From Bacteroidales bacterium (GTDB taxonomy: Bacteria > Bacteroidota > Bacteroidia > Bacteroidales > PUMT01), in NCBI GenBank assembly GCA_007132365.1, contig SLOS01000386.1, forward strand, positions 1 through 6,467: a DNA stretch of 6,467 nt, read 5' to 3'. The translations under genes and the position numbers were made by a program. Numbering within the stretch: position 1 is the stretch's first letter; every line of letters starts with the position of its first letter. Shown here one piece after another: positions 1-5,586 of the stretch. The notes beneath the pieces were generated by a model. The model was not told where the DNA came from. It was given only the letters and a program-made list of their open reading frames with translations, and ran no database searches.

Positions 1-974
1 CCACAGGTGATGCAAGGCCAATCAGAGGTTTGTCCAGAAGGGAAGTGGGTCATGGTAACCTGGCTCACAGGGCGTTGAAAGGGATGGTTCCCAATGATTC
101 GGAAAATCCCTATGCCATAAGGATAGTTTCAGACATTCTTGAGTCCAACGGCTCTTCCTCCATGGCCACGGTATGTGCCGGAACGCTTGCGCTTATGGAT
201 GCAGGGATAAAAATCAGAAAGCCGGTTTCAGGGATAGCGATGGGTCTGATCACCGACACAAAATCGGGTAAATATGCCATACTTTCAGACATACTTGGTG
301 ATGAAGACCATCTCGGTGATATGGATTTCAAGGTGACCGGCACCAGGGACGGTATCACTGCCGCGCAGATGGACATTAAAGTTGAAGGCCTCTCATATGA
401 GGTTCTTGCAAAAGCGCTTGACCAGGCAAGGGCAGGAAGACTGCATATACTTGACAAAATGGTGGAGACCATCAGTGAACCACGCACAGATCTTAAGCCT
501 CATGCACCGCGGATTGAGCAGATAAAGATACCTAAAGACATGATCGGGGCAATAATCGGACCCGGAGGCAAGATCATCCAGGATATACAGGCAAAATCCA
601 GTACCACCATTGTTGTTGAGGAGATTGAGAATTTCGGTTACGTGGACGTATTTGCAGACAATAAGGAATCCATCGATACAGCCATGCGCATGATCAAAGC
701 CATTATTGCAGTCCCCGAACCCGGAACAATATACAAGGGGAAGATCAAATCTATAGTTGCCTTTGGCGCATTTGTTGAAATTCTGCCCGGGAAAGAAGGC
801 CTTCTCCATATTTCGGAGATAGACTGGAAAAGGACCAATGCTGTTGAAGATGTACTCAAAGAGGGTGAGGAGATTGAGGTTAAGCTGATTGATGTTGATA
901 ACAAGACAGGGAAACTCAAGCTTTCGCGTAAAGCTTTGCTTCCAAGGCCGGAAAGACAGGCAGATAAAAGCTGA
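1..974 (+). CDS. pnp: Polyribonucleotide nucleotidyltransferase (PNPase), C-terminal part, 5' end outside window
   Basis: PNPase is a cytoplasmic trimeric 3'-to-5' exoribonuclease that phosphorolyses RNA to nucleoside diphosphates. The frame is open from base 3, giving 323 visible residues of a protein normally about 700 long. The TTG at base 30 is internal, not a start: the codons before it read TGDARPIRG, which is family sequence. Visible residues 1 to about 160 are the second RNase PH domain, with SNGSSSM around 48-54 (phosphate-binding serines) and GDEDHLGDMDFK ending at 110. In the latter, Asp102, Asp108 and Lys110 match E. coli catalytic Asp486, Asp492 and Lys494. A KH domain (about 174-234) has the GPGG loop at 186-189. 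An S1 domain follows (about 240-311) with FGAFVEI and EGLLHISEI. Only about a dozen residues follow S1, so there is no long tail. All visible key residues are intact. The gene ends with TGA, 71 bases before the kinase gene. Confidence 0.97.
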   Translation, partial: TGDARPIRGLSRREVGHGNLAHRALKGMVPNDSENPYAIRIVSDILESNGSSSMATVCAGTLALMDAGIKIRKPVSGIAMGLITDTKSGKYAILSDILGDEDHLGDMDFKVTGTRDGITAAQMDIKVEGLSYEVLAKALDQARAGRLHILDKMVETISEPRTDLKPHAPRIEQIKIPKDMIGAIIGPGGKIIQDIQAKSSTTIVVEEIENFGYVDVFADNKESIDTAMRMIKAIIAVPEPGTIYKGKIKSIVAFGAFVEILPGKEGLLHISEIDWKRTNAVEDVLKEGEEIEVKLIDVDNKTGKLKLSRKALLPRPERQADKS

Positions 975-976
975 TC

Positions 977-1001
977 AAAGTATTCACCCCTTGAATACTT
1001 T
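977..1001. terminator. Perfect 10-bp inverted repeat after pnp (possible weak terminator or 3' end stabiliser)
   Basis: AAAGTATTCA (977-986) and TGAATACTTT (992-1001) are exact reverse complements around the 5-base loop CCCCT, and the left arm begins three bases after the pnp stop codon. The position suits an RNA 3'-end hairpin. However, the stem is A/T-rich and is followed by AAATATAAT rather than a T tract, so it is not a textbook intrinsic terminator. It could instead protect the 3' end of the pnp message or be a binding site for a dimeric regulator acting on the next gene. The repeat itself is certain; its role is inferred. Confidence 0.45.
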
Positions 1002-1045
1002 AAATATAATGATAGACTAATAAAAAACCTGTTCAGTATCTTATC

Positions 1046-1675
1046 ATGCATTTTCTTGTGATAGAAGGTAATATAGGTGCCGGAAAAACAAGTCTTGCCA
1101 AAATGATAGGTGAACGGTTTAATGCCAGGGTTATACTTGAGCAATTTTCCGACAATCCTTTTTTGCCCGGTTTCTATAAAGATCCTGAACGGTATGCCTT
1201 CCCGCTTGAGTTGTCATTTCTTGCCGGCCGTTACAATCAGATCAGGAGAGAGATGCCGGAACCTGATCTTTTAAAGTCCTTTGCAGTATCCGACTATTAT
1301 TTTTTCAAGTCCCTCATTTTCTCAAAAAGCACCCTGTCCGGCGATGAATATAAACTCTTCAGGCAACTTTTCGATATTATGAGCATTTCCATGCCTGTGC
1401 CCGATCTCTGCGTTTATCTCCACAGGGAACCGGAAATACTTCTGGAAAACATAATTAAAAGGGGGCGAGCCTATGAACTGGGAATAACAAAAGAGTATCT
1501 TTTAAAGATACAGCAGTCCTATTCTGACTTTATGGAACAGATGGAAGAATTAAGTTTTTTGGTAATTGATCTGGGTGAGTCGGATTTTATGTCGGGGAAG
1601 GATGTTTTTGAGATTATTATTGAGAAAGTGTTTGCCAGAGAGTATCCTTATGGCATCAACCGGGTGGGATTGTAA
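1046..1675 (+). CDS. Deoxynucleoside kinase (deoxyadenosine/deoxycytidine/deoxyguanosine kinase family)
   Basis: Predicted cytoplasmic salvage enzyme that transfers a phosphate from a nucleoside triphosphate to the 5' hydroxyl of a deoxynucleoside. The 209-residue length is normal for the family. A P-loop, GNIGAGKTS, lies at residues 8-16. LEQFSDNPFL at 31-40 carries Glu32, at the position of the catalytic base in this fold. KRGRAYE at 138-144 is the arginine-rich lid that closes over the phosphates. The usual ERS or DRS motif is not recognisable: the matching stretch reads SDYYFFKSLIFSK (about 82-94), a form I associate with a Bacteroidota subgroup that is often fused to FolK. Here there is no FolK domain. 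The exact nucleoside cannot be read from the sequence. The ATG is chosen because the P-loop begins seven residues later; no Shine-Dalgarno motif precedes it. It lies 71 bases after pnp on the same strand and may be read from the same transcript. Confidence 0.93.
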   Translation: MHFLVIEGNIGAGKTSLAKMIGERFNARVILEQFSDNPFLPGFYKDPERYAFPLELSFLAGRYNQIRREMPEPDLLKSFAVSDYYFFKSLIFSKSTLSGDEYKLFRQLFDIMSISMPVPDLCVYLHREPEILLENIIKRGRAYELGITKEYLLKIQQSYSDFMEQMEELSFLVIDLGESDFMSGKDVFEIIIEKVFAREYPYGINRVGL

Positions 1676-1685
1676 TTTTTTTTTT
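1657..1685 (+). terminator. Possible weak terminator: bulged hairpin plus ten-T tract at the end of the kinase gene
   Basis: A run of ten T residues (1676-1685) begins immediately after the TAA stop codon. Just upstream, CAACC (1657-1661) can pair with GG and TTG (1667-1668 and 1670-1672) with one bulged A. The T tract is clear, but the five-pair stem is weak and overlaps the coding end. Termination here is plausible because the next gene has its own long leader, but it is not secure. Confidence 0.3.
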
Positions 1686-1702
1686 ATATTTGGTTGCAAT
1701 TA

Positions 1703-1734
1703 TTGATAATTAATACAAAAATGTGTTAAGTTTG
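1703..1734 (+). promoter_or_regulatory. Candidate Bacteroidota-type promoter upstream of the TPR lipoprotein gene
   Basis: TAAGTTTG at 1727-1734 matches the Bacteroidota -7 consensus TANNTTTG exactly. A TTG at 1703-1705 lies 21 bases upstream, in the expected range for the -33 TTTG element, although the base before it is A rather than T. Transcription from here would give a 5' untranslated region of roughly 175 bases before the ATG at 1918. The match is short and the region is A/T-rich, so the call is tentative. Confidence 0.4.
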
Positions 1735-1736
1735 TA

Positions 1737-1771
1737 GTTGATCTATAAATACCGGAGAATCTTTATATTTG
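1737..1771 (+). promoter_or_regulatory. Second candidate promoter in the same leader
   Basis: TATATTTG at 1764-1771 is another exact match to TANNTTTG. The nearest partner is GTTG at 1737-1740, giving a spacer of 23 bases, slightly longer than the usual 19-21. It could be an alternative start for the lipoprotein gene, or a chance match in A/T-rich DNA. Confidence 0.3.
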
Positions 1772-1772
1772 A

Positions 1773-1815
1773 AAGGATACAGGTTATACCAAGGATGGTT
1801 TTTAAAGGTTATCCC
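1773..1815 (+). repeat. Short paired direct repeat in the leader (AAGGAT ... AGGTTATNCC)
   Basis: AAGGAT occurs at 1773-1778 and again at 1791-1796. AGGTTATACC (1781-1790) recurs as AGGTTATCCC (1806-1815), nine of ten bases the same. The two parts keep their order but not their spacing: 2 bases between them in the first copy, 9 in the second. The repeat lies downstream of both candidate promoters and about 100 bases before the start codon, so it would be in the 5' untranslated RNA or an operator. No function can be assigned. Confidence 0.4.
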
Positions 1816-1917
1816 CGTAGTGTTCTTTGTGATATATATGTCAGATTATTAGGTTTTAATATAATTTTGTTGTACCATTGACCAAATTGATTTGTGTAAT
1901 TTAATAAAAATTTAACT

Positions 1918-3627
1918 ATGAAGAAGACTCGTTTAAACCTAGCTTTATTTGTTCTGGCGCTAGTTGTGCTTAGCAGCTGTGGTGGCTTGAACAGAATGAG
2001 AAATGATGCCCCCAGTGTCAGATATAACGTAACCCCGGAGGTGCTTGAAGCACATGCCGGCGAAGTTGAAGTTACCATAAGGGGAACCTATCCGGCACGA
2101 TATTTTCACAGAAGGGCAATTGTTGAGGTAACTCCAGTTATTACTCATACCGGAGGTGAAACTCCTCTTAAGAGCATAACACTCCAGGGTGAAAACGTAA
2201 GGGATAATCACCAGGTAATCAATTTTGACGGTGGCAGTTTCACCTACACTGACAAGGTTCCGTTCACAGATGATATGAGGATCTCAGATCTGGTTGTGCG
2301 TGTCAATGCCCAGTTAAGGAATAATGAGGTTACCTTTGATCCCCTGAAAATAGCCGATGGTGTAATTGCAACCTCAACCCTGGTTGTAAATGATCCAAAG
2401 CCTGTGAAGGTTGGAGATAATTTCAAAAGGATAGTTCCCGAAACCAAGGAATCAGCTATCTTTTACGTTATAAACCGTGCAGATGTGCGTCAAAGCGAGC
2501 TTAGGTCTGAACGGATGAAAGAGTTCAGGGAGTATCTGGAAAGGGCTGTTGAGGATGAGAGAATAGAAATGAAAAGCGTGGGAATAAATGCATATGCTTC
2601 TCCTGACGGCCCGATAGATTTCAATGAAAATCTTTCAAGACAAAGGATGGAAACATCAGACAGGGTTCTTACCAGCGAACTCAGAAGAGTTGATGTTGAA
2701 AAGAAAGAAAACTTTTATAATACAAGGTCTCTTGGAGAGGACTGGGAGGGATTCAAGGCTTTGCTGGAAGAGTCTGACATACGAGACAGGGAGCTTATCC
2801 TGAGAGTGTTGTCAATGTATTCGGATCCTATAGTACGTGAAAGGGAGATCAGGAATATGGCTGCTGTATTTGAAGAACTGGCCGACCAGATACTTCCAAG
2901 GCTGCGTCGTTCAGTCATGGAGATAAATGTTGACCTGATAGGCTACACAGATGATGAATTAAGGCAGATCTACGGTTCAGATCCTGCCAGGCTGAATCTT
3001 GAGGAGATACTTTACACAGCTACCCTCTATGACGATCCGAACAAAAAGCTTGAGATCTATACAAGGGCAGCTCAGCAATTCCCTAAGTGTTTCAGGGCTT
3101 TTAACAGCATTGGTGTTGTACAGGTAGAGCTTGGAAATATTACCGCAGCAAGGCAGGCATTCCAGTCCGCGCAGCGTCTCGCGGATAACGATGTTATCAA
3201 AAACAACCTTGGTGCAATTGCCCTTATGGAAGGTAATACAGAACAGGCCGAGGAGTATTTTGCCTCTGTTGCATCTCCTTCAGCTGAAACTAATTACAAT
3301 CTTGGCATAGTAGCTATTAAAAAAGGTGATTATCCAAAGGCTTCCGGCCACATGGGAAATATGGCCGAGGTTAACAATGCACTGGTAAAGATGCTTCAAA
3401 ACAATAATGATCAGGCTCTCAGGATACTTAACAATATTGATGAGCCGGATGCTATGGCGTACTATCTCATGGCGATTATCGGAGCAAGGAAACAGGACAG
3501 CAGTATGGCTTTTGATAACCTGAGAAGAGCAGTCGGTCGTGATGCATCTCTTAAGGAATATGCAAGGACCGATATGGAATTCGGGCGCTATTTCCAGGAT
3601 GCCACCTTTACCTCAATAGTGAACTAA
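1918..3627 (+). CDS. Predicted lipoprotein with an OmpA-like segment and C-terminal TPR repeats
   Basis: This is a 569-residue envelope lipoprotein of unknown role. MKKTR and the hydrophobic stretch at residues 6-18 lead into the lipobox LSSC, with Cys21 as the expected lipidated residue. No acidic run follows the Cys, so the surface-export signal known in Bacteroidota lipoproteins is not seen and a periplasm-facing position is likelier. Residues about 35-160 look beta-rich and are otherwise unrecognised. Residues about 178-255 resemble an OmpA C-terminal domain: YASPDG at 226-231, then N236, LS at 239-240 and Arg243. Ser228 sits where peptidoglycan-binding OmpA domains usually have Asp. A charged helical stretch follows, then VDLIGYTDDEL (338-348), which reads like a second OmpA-type strand. 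About 372-560 holds degenerate TPR helices (NSIGVVQVELGN, NNLGAIALMEGN, YNLGIVAIKKGD). I recall similar OmpA/TPR proteins in Bacteroidales. The ATG is fixed by the signal peptide; a terminator follows 26 bases after the stop. Confidence 0.85.
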   Translation: MKKTRLNLALFVLALVVLSSCGGLNRMRNDAPSVRYNVTPEVLEAHAGEVEVTIRGTYPARYFHRRAIVEVTPVITHTGGETPLKSITLQGENVRDNHQVINFDGGSFTYTDKVPFTDDMRISDLVVRVNAQLRNNEVTFDPLKIADGVIATSTLVVNDPKPVKVGDNFKRIVPETKESAIFYVINRADVRQSELRSERMKEFREYLERAVEDERIEMKSVGINAYASPDGPIDFNENLSRQRMETSDRVLTSELRRVDVEKKENFYNTRSLGEDWEGFKALLEESDIRDRELILRVLSMYSDPIVREREIRNMAAVFEELADQILPRLRRSVMEINVDLIGYTDDELRQIYGSDPARLNLEEILYTATLYDDPNKKLEIYTRAAQQFPKCFRAFNSIGVVQVELGNITAARQAFQSAQRLADNDVIKNNLGAIALMEGNTEQAEEYFASVASPSAETNYNLGIVAIKKGDYPKASGHMGNMAEVNNALVKMLQNNNDQALRILNNIDEPDAMAYYLMAIIGARKQDSSMAFDNLRRAVGRDASLKEYARTDMEFGRYFQDATFTSIVN

Positions 3628-3653
3628 CTCCAATTGGATATTTTCAATAACAG

Positions 3654-3685
3654 AAAAGGCTGCCCCTGCAGGGCAGCCTTTTTTT
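3654..3685 (+). terminator. Strong intrinsic terminator between convergent genes
   Basis: AAAAGGCTGCCC (3654-3665) pairs perfectly with GGGCAGCCTTTT (3671-3682) around the loop CTGCA, and the T tract runs 3679-3685. It follows the lipoprotein gene stop by 26 bases and ends three bases before the stop codon of the methyltransferase on the other strand. Read from the minus strand, the same stem is followed by TTTT, so it probably ends transcription from both sides, more strongly for the plus strand. Confidence 0.9.
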
Positions 3686-3688
3686 GGC

Positions 3689-4237
3689 TTAAAATTTCCG
3701 GGATACCTTTAGTTTTGTGTAAAAGTCCCATAGTACTATTCCTGCGCTTACGGCAATATTGAAAGAGTGCTTTGTGCCGAATTGCGGAATTTCAATACAG
3801 GTATCACTGATATCTATTATTTCCTGGCCCACTCCATTTACCTCATTCCCGAATACAAGGGCATATCCGGTTTTTTCTTCAGGGTAAAAGCCGGTTAAGG
3901 AAACACTTCCCCGGGTTTGTTCGAGGGTAATGATATGGTACTTATCGGTTTTTAATTTTTTAACGGCATATTCTGTCGATTTGAAATGCTTCCAGTCCAC
4001 AGACTCTGTGGCTCCAAGTGCTGTTTTATGGATATCCTTATGCGGAGGTTTCGCAGTAAAGCCGCAAAGATAGATTGCTTCCACAAGGAATGCATCAGCT
4101 GTCCGGAAAACCGAGCCTATATTGTTCAGGCTTCTGACATTATCCAGCACAATGACAATGGGGGTCTTGCCCGCACTTTTAAAAGCCTCAACTGTTTTTC
4201 TTTCCAGTTCATCATTTGCAAGTTTCGTCCTGGACAT
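3689..4237 (-). CDS. SpoU/TrmH-family RNA 2'-O-ribose methyltransferase
   Basis: Predicted SPOUT-fold enzyme that moves a methyl group from S-adenosylmethionine to the 2'-hydroxyl of a ribose in tRNA or rRNA. All three family motifs are present in the 182 residues. Motif 1 is DNVRSLNNIGSVFRTADA (32-49), with Asn38 and the catalytic-type Arg45. Motif 2 is LVFGNEVNGV (127-136). Motif 3 is IPQFGTKHSFNIAVSAGI (150-167), where the knot forms the cofactor pocket with Ser158 and Asn160. There is no N-terminal substrate-binding domain as in RlmB, and little C-terminal extension, so the target cannot be told apart between TrmH-like, TrmL-like and rRNA enzymes. The ATG at 4237-4235 is the only reasonable start, since an in-frame stop lies 15 bases upstream. 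The gene is divergent from sucC and convergent with the lipoprotein gene, so it is probably transcribed alone. Confidence 0.93.
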   Translation of the reverse strand: MSRTKLANDELERKTVEAFKSAGKTPIVIVLDNVRSLNNIGSVFRTADAFLVEAIYLCGFTAKPPHKDIHKTALGATESVDWKHFKSTEYAVKKLKTDKYHIITLEQTRGSVSLTGFYPEEKTGYALVFGNEVNGVGQEIIDISDTCIEIPQFGTKHSFNIAVSAGIVLWDFYTKLKVSRKF

Positions 4238-4343
4238 ATACAGAGCAATGATTTAGGTTATTTTGGGGAAATAAATTAAAAAAAATTGAATATTTTTATC
4301 AGACCCAAAGATAGGGATAAATCGATAACTATATTTTATACAA
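4238..4343. promoter_or_regulatory. Divergent promoter region between the methyltransferase gene and sucC
   Basis: These 106 bases must hold the start signals for both flanking genes unless sucC is read from elsewhere. The stretch is very A/T-rich, with eight A residues at 4278-4285. No exact TTTG plus TANNTTTG pair with correct spacing was found on either strand. The nearest -7-like box for sucC, TATATTTT at 4330-4337, ends six bases before the ATG and has no -33 partner. Neither start codon has a Shine-Dalgarno motif. The regulatory role is inferred from gene arrangement alone. Confidence 0.45.
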
Positions 4344-5534
4344 ATGAACTTACATGAATACCAGGGAAAGACTATATTAAAACAATTTGGTGTTGCCATT
4401 CCTGAGGGGGTTGTGGTCGAATCACCTGATGCAGCTCTCGAGGCTGCAAAACAGATAAAAAATAAGACGGGTACAGACAGTTGGGCAGTTAAGGCACAGA
4501 TACACGCCGGAGGTCGCGGGAAAGGAGGAGGGGTCAGGATCGCCTCGTCACCTGAGGAGGCATACAGTCATGCAAAAAACATTATCGGTATGACGCTTGT
4601 GACCCATCAGACCGGTCCTGCCGGGAAACTTGTTCAAAAGGTCCTGGTAGAGCAGGGAATATTTTATCCGGGCGAGAGTGAAGTTTCCGAATTTTATATG
4701 AGTGTACTGCTGGACAGGGAAAGGGGTCGCAATATAATTATTTATTCCACTGAAGGGGGAATGGATATAGAGGCAGTTGCAGAAAAAACCCCTCATCTGA
4801 TCTACCGGGAAGAAGTTGACCCTGCTGCTGGCCTCCTGGCCTTTCAGGCAAGAAAGATTGCCTTTAATCTCGGACTTGAAGGAAAGGCTTACAAAGAGAT
4901 GGTAAGATTTGTCATGGCACTTTACCGGTCATATGAACAATCTGATGCCTCTTTGTTTGAGATAAACCCGGTGTTTAAGACCTCTGATAATCTTATTCTG
5001 GCTGCAGATGCAAAAGTTGTCCTGGATGACAATTCATTATTCCGTCATCCTGATTATGCTGAAATGCGCGATATTACCGAAGAGGATCCTGCCGAGGTTG
5101 AGGCAGGGAAGCATGATCTCAATTTTGTCAAGCTTGACGGTAACGTTGGCTGTATGGTAAATGGAGCTGGTCTTGCGATGGCCACCATGGATATTATCAA
5201 GCTCTCCGGTGGTGATCCGGCCAATTTTCTTGATGTTGGTGGTACGGCAAATGCCGGCACCGTTGAAGCCGGATTCCGGATAATATTAAAAGATCCGAAT
5301 GTAAAGGCCATACTGATAAATATTTTCGGAGGCATTGTAAGGTGCGACAGGGTGGCACAGGGTATTGTTGATGCCTATAAAAGTATTGGAGATATTGAGG
5401 TCCCTGTAATAGTAAGGTTACAGGGAACAAATGCCACTGAGGCAAAACAGCTTATTGATGAGTCCGGCCTGAAGGTATATTCTGCCGTTACATTGCAGGA
5501 ATCAGCCGATCTGGTGAAAAAAGTTGTTCAGTAA
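4344..5534 (+). CDS. sucC: Succinyl-CoA synthetase (ADP/GDP-forming) beta subunit
   Basis: Beta subunit of the TCA-cycle enzyme that interconverts succinyl-CoA and succinate while making or using ATP or GTP. The 396 residues match the usual length (388 in E. coli), and the MNLHEYQGK start is the family's standard N terminus. An ATP-grasp domain covers about 1-240: Lys50 and GRG at 57-59 match nucleotide-binding Lys46 and 53-55 of the E. coli protein, while Asn208 (in FEINP) and Asp222 match the magnesium ligands Asn199 and Asp213. The C-terminal CoA-ligase domain has MVNGAGLAM (271-279, with substrate-binding Asn273), FLDVGGTAN (295-303) and the signature GGIVRCD (329-335). Every key residue is present, so the protein should be functional. 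The alpha subunit gene sucD, which carries the phosphohistidine, does not follow: the next gene points the other way. It must lie elsewhere. Confidence 0.98.
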   Translation: MNLHEYQGKTILKQFGVAIPEGVVVESPDAALEAAKQIKNKTGTDSWAVKAQIHAGGRGKGGGVRIASSPEEAYSHAKNIIGMTLVTHQTGPAGKLVQKVLVEQGIFYPGESEVSEFYMSVLLDRERGRNIIIYSTEGGMDIEAVAEKTPHLIYREEVDPAAGLLAFQARKIAFNLGLEGKAYKEMVRFVMALYRSYEQSDASLFEINPVFKTSDNLILAADAKVVLDDNSLFRHPDYAEMRDITEEDPAEVEAGKHDLNFVKLDGNVGCMVNGAGLAMATMDIIKLSGGDPANFLDVGGTANAGTVEAGFRIILKDPNVKAILINIFGGIVRCDRVAQGIVDAYKSIGDIEVPVIVRLQGTNATEAKQLIDESGLKVYSAVTLQESADLVKKVVQ

Positions 5535-5586
5535 AGGGTTTATAAATAATTTTTCCAGAGCCCCTGATCATTTAAGGTAACCGGCA

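Noticed and set aside
110..1144. Long open frames on the minus strand across pnp (110-487, 393-809, 638-1144)
   Set aside because: They lie opposite a clearly coding pnp frame with intact catalytic motifs, have no recognisable protein features and overlap each other. They are by-products of pnp codon use.
3986..4279. Plus-strand open frame opposite the methyltransferase start and spacer
   Set aside because: It is antisense to a well-supported SpoU-family gene and its translation shows no domain or coherent composition.
4330..4340. TATATTTTATA just before the sucC start as a -7 box giving a leaderless message
   Set aside because: It has TTTT instead of TTTG at the end and no TTTG element at the right distance upstream. 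A/T-rich sequence before start codons is normal for this group.
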